A DNA stretch of 64,000 nt from Rubrivivax sp. (GTDB lineage Bacteria; Pseudomonadota; Gammaproteobacteria; Burkholderiales; Burkholderiaceae_C). The stretch's first letter is position 1, and each line of letters begins with the position of its first letter. The notes under the pieces were generated by a model that saw only the letters and a list, made by a program, of their open reading frames with translations, did no database searches and had not been told where the DNA came from. The stretch is taken from assembly GCA_021298085.1 (NCBI GenBank), contig JAJTDE010000007.1, positions 1-64,000 on the forward strand, written 5' to 3'. A program made the translations under genes and the position numbers. Below, one piece after another: positions 17,649-27,316 of this stretch.

Positions 17649-18598
17649 GCCCGCAGGCTCTCGATCATCGCGTCGAGCTTGGCGGCGTCACTGGCAAAGG
17701 CGCGGATGCCTTCGGCCAGCTTCTCAGTGGCCATCGCGTCTTCGTTCAGTGCCCAGCGGAAGGCGGCTTCGCCGAAGCGCACACGGGGAATGTCAGCCGC
17801 TTGGGCACAGTCGAAATCCAGCTGCCGAACCACCGGGGCATTGCTGGTCTGCAGCTGCGCCAGCAGTTCGGGGCTGATGGTCAGCAGGTCACACCCGGCC
17901 AGGGCCACGATCTGGCCGGTGTTGCGGAAGCTCGCCCCCATCACCTCGGTGCGGACACCGTGCTTCTTGTAGTAGTGGTAGATCTGCGTCACCGACCGGA
18001 CGCCCGGGTCATTCAGGCCCGACATCGCGGACTCGTCCCAGGTCGCACCTGCCGACTTCTTGTACCAATCGTAGATGCGCCCGACAAAGGGTGATATCAG
18101 CTTGACCTTGGCATCACCGCAAGCCACCGCCTGGCAAAAGCTGAAGAGCAGCGTGAGGTTGCAGCGGATGCCGTCACGCTCCAGCTCACGGGCGGCCTGG
18201 ATGCCTTCCCAGGTGGACGCGATCTTGATCAGGACCCGTTCGCGGGACACGCCAGCCGATTCGTACAAGGCCATGATGCGCCGCGCCCGGGCGATGGTAG
18301 CCTCGGCGTCAAACGACAGGCGTGCATCCACTTCGGTGCTCACGCGCCCTGGCACCACCTTCAGGATGGCCTGACCGAAGCGCACCAGCACGTGGTCGAC
18401 GATGGCGTCAAGGTCAGCGCCAGGCATGTCGGCCACGGTGTCGGTGAGCAGCGGCGCGTAGTCGGCCTGCTGCACCGCCTTCAGGATGAGCGACGGGTTG
18501 GTCGTGGCGTCCTGGGGCTCAAACTGGGCCAGTTGACGGAAGTTGCCGGTGTCGGCAACCACGGTGGTGAAGCGGCGGAGTTGATCAAGCTGGTTCAT
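17645..18598 (-). CDS. tal: Transaldolase
   Basis: Transfers a dihydroxyacetone unit between sedoheptulose-7-phosphate and glyceraldehyde-3-phosphate in the non-oxidative pentose phosphate pathway. The 317 residues match the TalB-type length. The Schiff-base lysine is K125 in RVLIKIAST. The TNPSLIL and [13 protein letters not shown] signatures are present. The ATG at 18598 was chosen because similarity begins there ([10 protein letters not shown]). First gene of a tal-pgi-HAD operon. Its leader contains a 7-base palindrome (18617-18637), but no HexR-like site was found. Confidence 0.96.
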   Translation of the reverse strand: MNQLDQLRRFTTVVADTGNFRQLAQFEPQDATTNPSLILKAVQQADYAPLLTDTVADMPGADLDAIVDHVLVRFGQAILKVVPGRVSTEVDARLSFDAEATIARARRIMALYESAGVSRERVLIKIASTWEGIQAARELERDGIRCNLTLLFSFCQAVACGDAKVKLISPFVGRIYDWYKKSAGATWDESAMSGLNDPGVRSVTQIYHYYKKHGVRTEVMGASFRNTGQIVALAGCDLLTISPELLAQLQTSNAPVVRQLDFDCAQAADIPRVRFGEAAFRWALNEDAMATEKLAEGIRAFASDAAKLDAMIESLRA

Positions 18599-18828
18599 GG
18601 CGTGGATTGGAGCATGGGCTGTCGGGGTCGGACAGCCGCAGTTGTACCGGCTCGCGGGCTCCTTGGCGCGCCGGGGGTTGAAACCTCGGCGCGCGCGCTG
18701 GCGGGCCGCGCTCCCCCGGCTTGAAGGCGCCTGTCCGGGTGCGATTGGCGCTGCAGCCCCCCCAAGCCGAGTCTGTCGCCTCGCCGCGGCACCCCCCCGG
18801 TGGGCTCGGGGTGCCAGAAAATTGACGG

Positions 18829-20580
18829 GTGTCGCGAATGAATACCCGTTTGTCATTGCGGAGCCTCTACACCCTGCCCCTGGTGGCCCTGGTGCTGGTG
18901 TCGACCTTGGCCGCGGGTGTGTTGTCCTACCGCTCGGCTGCGCAGGTGGCTGATGACACCGTTCGGCGCTGGCTGGCGTCTGGGGTGCGCAGCCTGGGAC
19001 AACAGCTGGACAGCCAGCGCGCGCTGGTCGACGCCAGCCTGCGTGCCGCGGTGATCGACGGCGCGCCTTTGCTGGATGACCTGTCGGACGACATCGAAGG
19101 CCTGCGCCAGCAGCTGTGGTCTGCCGTGCTGCTGCACCCGGACGAACGGGCTGAGCTGCGGCTGGTCACGGCCAAAGGCCAAGCCGCTGAGGTGAGGCGG
19201 CTGACAACCAGCGACGCCGAGCTGCAGCTTCAGCTGAGTCCCGCGGAAGACCGCACGCTCCTGCGATTCAGCGCCGCCGACGGTGCGCTGCAGACAGACG
19301 CAGAACCCTCGAGACCGGACGACCGGCTGCGTACGCCAGCCGCGCCGCGGGCCGACCCCCGCGAGCAGGAATGGGTGAGGCAGGCCTTGGCCAGCCGGCA
19401 ACCGCTGTGGCTGCCCACCAAGACCGATGCCAGCGGTACACAGTTGCAGGCGCTGCGCTTGCGCTCGGTGCGGGGCAGCCAGGGGGATGGCATGGCCGCG
19501 CTGGCGACGCCGGTGTCGCTGGCCGGCATCAACGACATGCTGCGACGCATGCCCTTGCCCGCAGGCGGCGAAGCGGTCATCGTCGAGCGCGACGGTCTGC
19601 TGGTGGCATCCAGTGCCGGCCCCCTGTGGCGCCGCACCGCGCACGGCACGCTGCAGCGGCTGGCGGTCACCGACGCCAGCCTGCCCTTGATGTCGACGGT
19701 CTACCCCGCACTGCTGTCGAAGCTCGGACAGCATGCGGTAGAAGCCCCTGGCAGCGAGACGCTGACACTGCGTGACCACTCTCCGGTGGTGGCCAGCTGG
19801 GCGCGGGTGGCCGAAGGGGGCGGGCGGGATTGGATCATCCTCATCGCCACACCCCGGGAGACTCTGACACGGCCCTTGATGAACACCACCGTGCACACCC
19901 TGGCGCTGGGGCTGGTCGCCGGTGCCCTGGCGATGCTGCTGGCCGCCTGGGCCCAGCGACGGCTGCTGATGGACGCGCAGAAGCTGGCCCGCACACTGCA
20001 CCTCATGGGCGAAGGTGACGTAGAGACACCGCCCGCACCGGTGGCCAGCCCTGAGCTGGCCGCGCTGAGGGACGAATTGCGGCGCACCCAGCTGCGCCTG
20101 AGCGCCGAGCGCCATGCCGGCCTGGCCAACCGCGAGACGGTGCGGCGAAGGCTGCACGAACGGCTGCGCGCCGCGCGGCGACACAACGACGCGCCGCTGC
20201 TGGCGCTGTTGTTCGTCGACCTCGACCGCTTTGCCGACATCAATGCCCGCTTTGGTGAGGAGGCCGGCGACAGGGTCCTGCAGGCCATCGCGCGCCGGCT
20301 GCGCCAGACGGTGCGAGAGACCGACCTGGTGGCACGCTGGTCGGGTGACGAGTTTGTGCTGCTGCTGGACGGGGTGAGCCATGCCGACAGTGCCGAACGG
20401 GTGCGTGACCAGGTCGAGCGGGTGCTGCGCGACCCCGTGGAACTGGAAGCAGGGGGCGACGCCGCCGAGCCCTCAGGCTCCGTGGGCATGGCCTTGGCAC
20501 CGCAGGACGCCCAGAACCCCGATGGCTTGCTCCAGCATGCCAAGGCCGACATGCTGCGGCGCAAGCGCCCGTCGCCTTGA
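18829..20580 (+). CDS. Membrane-anchored diguanylate cyclase (GGDEF)
   Basis: Predicted to make cyclic-di-GMP in response to an extracytoplasmic signal. Counted from the GTG at 18829 it has 583 residues (an ATG at 18838 is the alternative). A first membrane segment (about 14-34) and a second (352-374) enclose a periplasmic sensor region of about 315 residues. A HAMP-like linker follows, then a C-terminal GGDEF domain. The active-site motif is SGDEF (505-509), and an RxxD inhibitory site (RETD, 496-499) sits exactly five residues before it, so product inhibition is likely. No EAL domain is present. The sensor ligand is unknown. Confidence 0.88.
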   Translation: MSRMNTRLSLRSLYTLPLVALVLVSTLAAGVLSYRSAAQVADDTVRRWLASGVRSLGQQLDSQRALVDASLRAAVIDGAPLLDDLSDDIEGLRQQLWSAVLLHPDERAELRLVTAKGQAAEVRRLTTSDAELQLQLSPAEDRTLLRFSAADGALQTDAEPSRPDDRLRTPAAPRADPREQEWVRQALASRQPLWLPTKTDASGTQLQALRLRSVRGSQGDGMAALATPVSLAGINDMLRRMPLPAGGEAVIVERDGLLVASSAGPLWRRTAHGTLQRLAVTDASLPLMSTVYPALLSKLGQHAVEAPGSETLTLRDHSPVVASWARVAEGGGRDWIILIATPRETLTRPLMNTTVHTLALGLVAGALAMLLAAWAQRRLLMDAQKLARTLHLMGEGDVETPPAPVASPELAALRDELRRTQLRLSAERHAGLANRETVRRRLHERLRAARRHNDAPLLALLFVDLDRFADINARFGEEAGDRVLQAIARRLRQTVRETDLVARWSGDEFVLLLDGVSHADSAERVRDQVERVLRDPVELEAGGDAAEPSGSVGMALAPQDAQNPDGLLQHAKADMLRRKRPSP

Positions 20581-20654
20581 GCCGAGGCAACTCCGACGTC
20601 AGGAGGCCACTTCTGCCGGCTTGACCGGACCTTGAAACATGGCATCATCGAGCA

Positions 20655-20669
20655 TGTAATTTAATTACA
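20655..20669. promoter_or_regulatory. HexR operator upstream of zwf
   Basis: TGTAATTTAATTACA is a perfect 7+1+7 palindrome and agrees with the known HexR-family consensus TGTARTWWWAYTACA. It lies 23 bases before the zwf start codon and is conspicuous as an AT-only core in GC-rich DNA. Since hexR itself is the next gene, autoregulation of zwf-hexR by repression is the natural reading. In known HexR proteins, 2-keto-3-deoxy-6-phosphogluconate relieves binding. Confidence 0.85.
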
Positions 20670-20692
20670 CGCCCGCGCGGGCGCAGCTAGCC

Positions 20693-22150
20693 ATGTCATT
20701 TGACCTCGTCCTGTTTGGCGGCACCGGTGACCTCACCTGGCGCAAACTCATGCCGGCCTTGTTCCAGGCGCACCGCCACGGCACCCTGCCCCAGCTGGCC
20801 ATGGGCACCGGCCGCATCCTGGCGGTGGCGCGCGACGCCCGCAGCGACGACGACTACCGCAGCTTCATCCGCCAGAAGTTTGCCGATGTCGAACCCAGCA
20901 AGCAGCCGTCGGATGCCGAGTTTGCCGAGTTTGCGCAGGCCCTGCACTACCGGCCGATGGACCTGGCTCAGCCAGAACACTATGCCGGACTGAAACGCTG
21001 GCTGGACGACCGCGGCGCCGACACCGTGATGATCTTCCTGGCCACCAGCCCGCACCTGTTCATCCCGATCTGCGAGCAACTCGGCCGGGCCGGCATCAAC
21101 GGCGCCAATGTGCGACTCGTGCTGGAAAAACCGCTGGGTCACGACCTCGCCAGCGCGCAGGAGATCAACCGGGCCGTGCGGGCCAGCTTCACCGAAAGTC
21201 AGGCGCTGCGCATCGACCACTACCTGGGCAAGCCCGCGGTGCAGAACCTCTCGGCACTGCGCTTTGGCAACGCCCTGTTCGAGCCGCTGTGGCGGCGCGA
21301 GAGCATCGCCAACATACAAATCACGCTGGCTGAATCCATCGGCGTGGGCACCCGCGGCGACTTCTACGACCGCACCGGCGCGCTGCGCGACATGATCCAG
21401 AACCACGCGCTGCAGCTGCTCACGATGATTGCGATGGAGCCGCCCTCGACCAGCGACGCCGACGCCATCCGCGACGAGAAGCTCAAGGTGCTGAAGTCGC
21501 TCAAGCCCTTCACCGCCGACACCGTGGTGCGCGACGTGGTGCGCGGTCAGTACAAGGCGGGGACGGTCAACGGCACCGCCGCCATCGGTTACCTGCAGGA
21601 AAACAAGGTACCGGCCGACAGCCGCACCGAAACCTTTGTGGCGATGCGCACCGAGGTGCAGAACTGGCGCTGGGCCGGTGTGCCCTTCTACCTGCGCACC
21701 GGCAAGCGCCTGCCGGCGCGCGACGCGCAAATCGTCGTGAACTTCCGGCCGGTGCCGCACCCCATCTTTCCGGGCTCGAACCAAGCCAACAAGCTGGTCA
21801 TCAAGCTGCAGCCCGAGGACGGCCTGGAGCTGCACCTGGTGGCGGCCAAGGGCAACAGCAACAACGAGTTGCTCACGCCCGTCAAGCTCGACCTCGACTT
21901 TGACCGCGCCTTCAGCACCGAGCGGGTGGGCGCCTATGAGCGCCTGCTGCTGGACGCCATCGCCGGCCGACTGAACCTCTTTGTGCGCAGCGATGAGCAG
22001 GAACAAGCCTGGCGCTGGGTACAACCCATCCTGCAGGCCTGGGAGGCCGACCCGAACGGCCCGCGCACCTACGCGGCCGGCAGCTGGGGTCCACCCGCGT
22101 CGAGCGCCATGGTGGCGCGTGACGGCTGCACCTGGGACGAAGAGCAGTGA
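20693..22150 (+). CDS. zwf: Glucose-6-phosphate 1-dehydrogenase
   Basis: Oxidises glucose-6-phosphate to 6-phosphogluconolactone with NAD(P)+, entering the oxidative pentose phosphate or Entner-Doudoroff route. 485 residues is the normal size. The N-terminal coenzyme motif is FGGTGDLTWRKL, and the substrate signature RIDHYLGK lies at 173-180. The gene is immediately downstream of a HexR palindrome and its stop overlaps the hexR start (GTGA). The 6-phosphogluconolactonase and edd/eda genes are not in the window. Confidence 0.97.
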   Translation: MSFDLVLFGGTGDLTWRKLMPALFQAHRHGTLPQLAMGTGRILAVARDARSDDDYRSFIRQKFADVEPSKQPSDAEFAEFAQALHYRPMDLAQPEHYAGLKRWLDDRGADTVMIFLATSPHLFIPICEQLGRAGINGANVRLVLEKPLGHDLASAQEINRAVRASFTESQALRIDHYLGKPAVQNLSALRFGNALFEPLWRRESIANIQITLAESIGVGTRGDFYDRTGALRDMIQNHALQLLTMIAMEPPSTSDADAIRDEKLKVLKSLKPFTADTVVRDVVRGQYKAGTVNGTAAIGYLQENKVPADSRTETFVAMRTEVQNWRWAGVPFYLRTGKRLPARDAQIVVNFRPVPHPIFPGSNQANKLVIKLQPEDGLELHLVAAKGNSNNELLTPVKLDLDFDRAFSTERVGAYERLLLDAIAGRLNLFVRSDEQEQAWRWVQPILQAWEADPNGPRTYAAGSWGPPASSAMVARDGCTWDEEQ

Positions 22151-23070
22151 CCACACGGGCGAGCCAGCTGCCAGCGGGCGCCAACCCGGAGCCGGTGATG
22201 CTGGACCGCATCCGCGCCGCGCTGCCCGCGCTGCCACCGGCCGAGCAGCGGGTGGCCCACATCCTGCTGCAGGACCCGCGCGGGTTTGCCCAGCAGCCGG
22301 TGACCGAACTGGCCGATCGAGCCGGCGTCAGCAAGCCCACCGTGGTGCGCTTCTGCCGCAGCGTCGGCTATGACGGGCTGGCCGATTTCAAGCTCAAGCT
22401 GGCCGGCAGCGTCAACGAAGGTGTGCCGTTTGTGCACCGCTCGGTTGATGTCGACGACAAGGCCGATGAGCTGGTGGTCAAGCTGATCGACAACGCGGTC
22501 AGCGCGCTGCTGAAGTACCGCAACGCGGCCACCGGCCTGTCGGTCGAACGCGCCGTCAGCGCGCTGGCGCAGGCCTGCGAGCGCGGCCAGCGCATCGACT
22601 TCTACGGCGTGGGTAACTCCGGCATCGTGGCGCTGGACGCCCAGCACAAGTTCTTCAGGCTGGGGGTGAGCGCGCACGCCGTGAGCGACGGCCATGTGCA
22701 GGTGATGAGTGCCACGATGCTCAGGCCAGGCGACTGCGCCGTGATCATCAGCAATTCAGGCCGCAGCAAGGACCTGGTCGACGTCGCCGAGATTGCGCAG
22801 CGCAAGGGGGCCACGGTCATCGTCATCACCGCCAGTGGCTCGCCACTGGCGCACCTCGCGCAACAGCCCGGCCATGTCCTGCTGGCGGCAGACCACCCTG
22901 AGGACTGGGACCGCTACAGCCCCATGGTGAGCCGCCTGCTGCACCTGATGATCGTCGACATCCTGACCACCGGTGTCGCGCTGCGCCTGGGCAGCGGCAC
23001 GCTGCAGCCGCTGTTGCAGGACATCAAGCGCACGCTGCGTGCACGGCGGTATATGCCCAGCGCCTCGTAA
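22147..23070 (+). CDS. hexR: RpiR/MurR-family regulator, HexR
   Basis: Cytoplasmic repressor of central carbon genes. It has 307 residues from a GTG that overlaps the zwf stop. An N-terminal RpiR-type helix-turn-helix (about 18-80, with LADRAGVSKPTVVRFCRSVG) is followed by a SIS sugar-phosphate binding domain (about 135-275, with DFYGVGNSGIVA and IISNSGRSKD). Its operator is probably the palindrome at 20655-20669. Naming rests on the family and on its position after zwf. Confidence 0.92.
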   Translation: MTTRASQLPAGANPEPVMLDRIRAALPALPPAEQRVAHILLQDPRGFAQQPVTELADRAGVSKPTVVRFCRSVGYDGLADFKLKLAGSVNEGVPFVHRSVDVDDKADELVVKLIDNAVSALLKYRNAATGLSVERAVSALAQACERGQRIDFYGVGNSGIVALDAQHKFFRLGVSAHAVSDGHVQVMSATMLRPGDCAVIISNSGRSKDLVDVAEIAQRKGATVIVITASGSPLAHLAQQPGHVLLAADHPEDWDRYSPMVSRLLHLMIVDILTTGVALRLGSGTLQPLLQDIKRTLRARRYMPSAS

Positions 23071-23108
23071 GAGGTCGCCCAGACGGCCGCACTCAGCTGC
23101 TCAGTCGC

Positions 23109-23432
23109 TCAAGCCCTGGCTGGCCAACCCAGCAGTTCGGCCACACCATACAGCGCCGCGAGCTGCTTCAGACGGTCCGGTGCGCCGTTCACTGAGAGCG
23201 TTAGGCCAAGAGCCTGCGCCTGACGCTGGGCGTCCAGCAACAGGGCGAGAGCCGAACTGTCAACATCCTGCAGCGCCGAGGCGTCCAGCGTGACGCGGCT
23301 GCCTGAGGCCCGGCCGGCCAGGCTGGCCATCACCGCGCGGTGCGCGGCGGCGGTGCTGCCCATGGTCAACGCCGTGGGCAGGGTGATCGGCGCAGCGTCT
23401 GGCGCCGCCCGGCGGTCAGCGGCTGCTGTCAC
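23109..23432 (-). CDS. mlaB: STAS-domain protein of the Mla transporter
   Basis: Cytoplasmic STAS subunit that stabilises the MlaF ATPase in the MlaFEDB lipid transporter. It has 107 residues from a GTG start that overlaps the mlaC stop (GTGA). An in-frame start further upstream would lie inside mlaC. The STAS pattern is clear (RVTLDASALQDVDSSALALLLD, followed by LSVNGAPDRLKQLAALYG). It is the last gene of the mlaFEDACB operon and is convergent with hexR. Confidence 0.88.
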   Translation of the reverse strand: MTAAADRRAAPDAAPITLPTALTMGSTAAAHRAVMASLAGRASGSRVTLDASALQDVDSSALALLLDAQRQAQALGLTLSVNGAPDRLKQLAALYGVAELLGWPARA

Positions 23433-24073
23433 TTGCCCGCGGCCGCTTTCCGGTTCAGATCGACCAAGTTCGCGATCAGGGCGTCGATACCCTGGTTGCT
23501 GGCGATGGGCGAGAACTGCGACTTGAAGCTGGTGTCGGCCAACCACACACCCAGTACGTTCACGTCATAGATCTTCCAGCCGGTGGCCGACTTCTCCAGG
23601 CGGTAGTCGATCTGGATCGGGTCACCCTTGCCCTTGATCTCGGTGCGCACCACCACTTCGGCGTCATCGGCGCCGGCCCTGAAGGGGCGCATCTGCACCG
23701 TGTGCTCCTTCACCTGCGTCAGCGCACCCGCATAGGTGCGCACCAGCAGCTGCTTGAACTCGTCCTGCAGCTTCTGCTTCTGGGCATCGGTGGCAGTACG
23801 CCAGGGGCGGCCGACGGCAATGGCGGTCATGCGCGGGAAATTGACGTAGGGCATCACCTTGGCGTCCACCAGCGAGATGATCTTGCCGATGTTGCCCGCC
23901 TGGATGTCCTTGTCGGACTTCACCGTGTCGATCACCTCGGTGGACAGCTGGCGGATCAGCGCATCGGGGCCAGCCGCCTGTGCCAGGGCCGATGGGCTGG
24001 CCGCAGCCAGAGCGCCTGCGGTGAACACCGTGGTCAACAGGGCCTTCAATCGCTTGAACATGCAGTCCTTCAC
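23429..24073 (-). CDS. mlaC: Periplasmic phospholipid-binding protein MlaC
   Basis: Shuttles phospholipid across the periplasm between the MlaA complex in the outer membrane and MlaFEDB in the inner membrane. It has 214 residues with a signal peptide (basic KRLKALL start, hydrophobic core, cleavage near ALAQA). The start at 24061 is an alternative that begins the signal peptide two basic residues earlier. The MlaC/Ttg2D family pattern is visible (YVNFPRMTAIAVG, FKQLLVRTYAGAL, WKIYDVNVLGVWL). An 81-base gap separates it from mlaA. Confidence 0.94.
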   Translation of the reverse strand: MKDCMFKRLKALLTTVFTAGALAAASPSALAQAAGPDALIRQLSTEVIDTVKSDKDIQAGNIGKIISLVDAKVMPYVNFPRMTAIAVGRPWRTATDAQKQKLQDEFKQLLVRTYAGALTQVKEHTVQMRPFRAGADDAEVVVRTEIKGKGDPIQIDYRLEKSATGWKIYDVNVLGVWLADTSFKSQFSPIASNQGIDALIANLVDLNRKAAAGK

Positions 24074-24154
24074 TTCCTTGTGGGTAGGGGCAACACCTTA
24101 ACGCGCGGTGGCCGGTTTTGGTTCACGCCAGCGAACGCGCGGCCGTCGTTAGCG

Positions 24155-25006
24155 TCAGCGCGAGGCCTTGCGCTGCGGGGCCTCCGTGGCGGCAGCGTCC
24201 TCGGCGTCCTCCGGTTCGGGCGGCGGGTTGCCGTCGTACACCAGATTGCGGCGCCGGGCCAGGTAGGAATCGCGAACAAAGCTGTAGCGGTCCAGGGCCA
24301 CCTGACCGAGCACCGTGCTGGCGTTCAGCAGGCCAGCCCTCGCATGGACCAGCTCCAGCGTGGTCAGGCTGTAGCGGTTGGCACCTTCTGCCGCCAGTGT
24401 CGACAGGCTGACCGAACGGTCCAGCGGCAAGGCCAGGCCATCGCGCAGGCTGCTGGGCCCCAGCAAGGGCAGCACCACATAGGGCCCGCTGCCAAAACCC
24501 CAGACACCCAGAGTCTGGCCAAAATCCTCGGGCTGGCGCTCCAGGCCCATCTCGCTGGCCACATCCAGCGCCCCGACCAGGCCAAAGACACTGTTGACAC
24601 CCACCCGCATGCCGGTGTCCAGCGCCAGACGAGGCTTGCCCTGCAGCAGCAGGTTCAAGGCCGACCAGGCGTCGCCCACATTGGCCAGCACGTTGTCCAC
24701 CGTCTGCGTGATGGCCACGGGCACATAGCGCTTGTAGGCCTTGGCCACCGGGATCAGGATGGAGCGGTCGAGCACGTCGTTGAAATCAAAGATCGCGCGG
24801 TTGAAGCGCTCCCAGGGGTCCACCGCCGACGCAGCGGGCTTGGGCATGTCGGCGGCCGCCTCCGACAGGGGCGAGCGCAGCATGGCGCAGCCGCTGCTGA
24901 GGAACAGCATCAGCAAGCTGATGAACCACACGCGCACCCGGCTGCCACTGTCAGGGCCGGCGGAAAGTGCCTGCGTGTCGTGTGGTCGGTTCACGTTCAC
25001 GTTCAC
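24155..25006 (-). CDS. mlaA: Outer-membrane lipoprotein MlaA (VacJ)
   Basis: Removes surface-exposed phospholipid from the outer leaflet and hands it to MlaC. It has 283 residues with a lipobox (FLSSGC) after an N-terminal hydrophobic segment. The VacJ signature runs from DPWERFNRAIFDFND, with GVNSVFGLVGALDVAS and FGQTLGVWGFGSGPYVVLPL. The acidic, basic C-terminal tail is variable. Its ATG overlaps the mlaD stop (ATGA). Having mlaA inside the mla operon is common in Betaproteobacteria, whereas in E. coli it is elsewhere. Confidence 0.95.
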   Translation of the reverse strand: MNVNVNRPHDTQALSAGPDSGSRVRVWFISLLMLFLSSGCAMLRSPLSEAAADMPKPAASAVDPWERFNRAIFDFNDVLDRSILIPVAKAYKRYVPVAITQTVDNVLANVGDAWSALNLLLQGKPRLALDTGMRVGVNSVFGLVGALDVASEMGLERQPEDFGQTLGVWGFGSGPYVVLPLLGPSSLRDGLALPLDRSVSLSTLAAEGANRYSLTTLELVHARAGLLNASTVLGQVALDRYSFVRDSYLARRRNLVYDGNPPPEPEDAEDAAATEAPQRKASR

Positions 25007-25485
25007 TTCTTGCCCCCCGCATCGCCGGCCGCTTCCCCGGCCTTGCCGGTGACGAGCTGGCCGATCAGGTTCTCAAGCACCACCGCCGATTGCGTCATGC
25101 TGAAGCGGCCGCCAGCGGCCAGGTTCTCGTCGGCCGAACCCGGCTCGATGCCGATGTACTGGTCACCCAGCAGGCCCGCCGTCAGGATCTTGGCCGAGGA
25201 GTCCTTGGGAAACTGCACGGTGCCGTCGATCTCCATCGTGACCACCCCTTGGAAGGTCTGCGTATCCAGCGAAATGGACTTCACGCGGCCGACCGTCACC
25301 CCGGCGCTGCGCACGGCAGAGCGCGGCTTGAGGCCACCGATGTTGTCGAACTTGGCGGTCACGGTGTAGCCCTGCTGGGCGCCGACGGTGGTCAGGTTGG
25401 CGGCCTTGAGCGCCAGAAAGACCACACCGCCCAGGCCAAGCAGCACAAACAGGCCCACCAGTGTCTCGATGCCACGTTTGTTCAT
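25003..25485 (-). CDS. mlaD: MCE-domain lipid transport protein MlaD
   Basis: Inner-membrane-anchored hexameric ring subunit of the MlaFEDB transporter. It has 160 residues: one N-terminal membrane helix (about 8-28) and one MCE domain (VTAKFDNIGGLKPRSAVRSAGVTVGRV). A GDQYIGIEPG stretch and a short C-terminal tail rich in glycine follow. It lies between mlaE and mlaA, 46 bases after mlaE. Confidence 0.95.
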   Translation of the reverse strand: MNKRGIETLVGLFVLLGLGGVVFLALKAANLTTVGAQQGYTVTAKFDNIGGLKPRSAVRSAGVTVGRVKSISLDTQTFQGVVTMEIDGTVQFPKDSSAKILTAGLLGDQYIGIEPGSADENLAAGGRFSMTQSAVVLENLIGQLVTGKAGEAAGDAGGKK

Positions 25486-25531
25486 GAGGGGTCCTTGGGA
25501 ATCTCGGGGTTTCTGCCGCGCATCAGGGGCG

Positions 25532-26314
25532 TCACGGCGTGGAGAACATCAGGGCGGTGAGGACAAAGTCCACCGCCAGCACCGCCAATGAGGAAATGAC
25601 GACGGTTCGGGTGGTCGCATAGGCCACGCCTTCCGGGGTCGCATCGGTTTCATGGCCCTGGTACAGCGCCACCATCGTCACGATGATGCCAAAAGCAAAG
25701 CTCTTGACCATGCCGTTGCCCACATCGCGCCAGACGTCCACGCGCGATTGCTGGATGCTCCAGAAGTTTCCGGAATCCACGCCGATCAGCAGCACCGCCA
25801 CCACATAGGCGCCCAGGATGCCGACGGCCGAGAACAACGCGGCCAGCAGCGGCATCGACACCACACCCGCGATGAAGCGCGGCGCGAGGATGCGGCTCTT
25901 GGTGTCCACCGCCATCATCTCCATGGCCGCCAGCTGCTCACCCGCCTTCATCAGCCCGATCTCGGCCGTCAGCGAGGTGCCGGCGCGGCCAGCGAACAAC
26001 AGGGCCGTGACCACCGGGCCCAGTTCGCGCACCAGCGACAGGTTGACGATCAGGCCGAGCGACTCGGTGGCGCCGTAGGTCACCAGCGCGTAATACATCT
26101 GAAGCGCGAGCACAAAGCCGACCGCCGTTCCCGATGCCAGGATGATCAGCAGCGACAGGTTGCCCACCGCGTGGATCTGCTGCACGACCAGGCCAAAGCG
26201 CCGCAGCGAGGCCGGCACCGCGGCCATCACGCTGCCGGCAAAGAAGGCTGCGTGGCCAATGCGGCGCAGCCATTCGAGGGCCGCGGCACCGAGCCGGTTG
26301 ACAAAGGCCATCAT
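25532..26314 (-). CDS. mlaE: Permease subunit MlaE
   Basis: Membrane permease of the phospholipid transporter. It has 260 residues with about five to six hydrophobic segments and the MlaE/YrbE signature (FAGRAGTSLTAEIGLMKAGEQLAAMEMM). The start overlaps the mlaF stop by four bases (ATGA), so the two are translationally coupled. Confidence 0.96.
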   Translation of the reverse strand: MMAFVNRLGAAALEWLRRIGHAAFFAGSVMAAVPASLRRFGLVVQQIHAVGNLSLLIILASGTAVGFVLALQMYYALVTYGATESLGLIVNLSLVRELGPVVTALLFAGRAGTSLTAEIGLMKAGEQLAAMEMMAVDTKSRILAPRFIAGVVSMPLLAALFSAVGILGAYVVAVLLIGVDSGNFWSIQQSRVDVWRDVGNGMVKSFAFGIIVTMVALYQGHETDATPEGVAYATTRTVVISSLAVLAVDFVLTALMFSTP

Positions 26315-27147
26315 GGCCTGCGCTCCTCGGAAGCTGCAGGCCCTGGGAGGCCGAAGTCCTGCGCAAGCGAGGCGGCCGGGTAGTGGAACTTGACCGGGCC
26401 GTCAGGCTCACCGCGCACAAACTGGCGCACCTCGGCGTCGCTGCTGCCCATCAGATCGGCCGGTGTGCCGTGCGCCACGATGCGCCCGCCGGTGGCCATC
26501 AGCACGACGTAGTCGCTGATCGACATGCACTCGGGCACATCGTGCGACACCACCAGCGAGGTCGCGCCCGTGACGTCATTGAGCGTGCGGATGAGCTTGG
26601 CGGCCACCCCCATGGAGATCAGGTCCAGCCCGGCAAAGGGCTCGTCGTACATGATCAGCTGGGGGTCGAGCGCGATGGCCCTGGCCAGTGCAACCCGGCG
26701 CGCCATGCCGCCGGAAATCTCGCTGATGCGAAGGTGGGCCGCGCCCCTCAGACCCACTGCGTTGAGCTTCATCAGCACGATGTCGCGCACCAGCGCCTCG
26801 GGCAGGCCGGCATGTTCACGCAGCGGAAACGCGACGTTCTCGAAGACGCTCAAGTCGGTGAACAGCGCACCAAACTGAAACAGCATGCCCATGCGGCGCC
26901 GCAGGCGAAACAGCTGTGCACGGTCACTGGCGTTGACCCGCTCGCCGTCGAAGCGCACCTCGCCCGCCGTGGCCGCGTGGCTGCCGCCGATCAGGCGCAT
27001 CAAGGTGGTCTTTCCGCAGCCGGATCCGCCCAGGATGGCCGTTACCTTACCGCGCGGAAAGTTCAGCGAGATGTCCTTGAGGATCAGCCGCCGGCTGTCG
27101 TAGCCGAAGCTGACGCGATCCACTTCGATGAGGTGGTCCTGGCTCAA
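26311..27147 (-). CDS. mlaF: ABC transporter ATPase MlaF
   Basis: ATPase that drives lipid transport through MlaE/MlaD. It has 278 residues. Walker A is LGGSGCGKTT, the ABC signature is ISGGMARRVALARAI, Walker B is LIMYDEPFAGLD, and a switch histidine follows in VVSHDV. First gene of the mlaFEDACB operon. The 169-base region between it and gltD must hold the operon promoter, but I see no convincing consensus there. Confidence 0.96.
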   Translation of the reverse strand: MSQDHLIEVDRVSFGYDSRRLILKDISLNFPRGKVTAILGGSGCGKTTLMRLIGGSHAATAGEVRFDGERVNASDRAQLFRLRRRMGMLFQFGALFTDLSVFENVAFPLREHAGLPEALVRDIVLMKLNAVGLRGAAHLRISEISGGMARRVALARAIALDPQLIMYDEPFAGLDLISMGVAAKLIRTLNDVTGATSLVVSHDVPECMSISDYVVLMATGGRIVAHGTPADLMGSSDAEVRQFVRGEPDGPVKFHYPAASLAQDFGLPGPAASEERRP

Positions 27148-27316
27148 ACCGAGTAGGCCGCCGGACCGAAGGGCAGAAAATGCCCGTACGCCCCTGTCGG
27201 CTATTTGTCACGAAAACCCGAAGTGTCGCATAGGGTTGTCCTGGGGCCCTGTTGTGGGGATGACCGATCCGGTGGTGGCATCTGACGTCCCCACCCGCCC
27301 GTCAACCCACGCGCGT

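Noticed and set aside
18617..18637. Palindrome GGCTGTC-N7-GACAGCC in the tal leader as a HexR site
   Set aside because: It does not match the HexR consensus. It is only a short hairpin.
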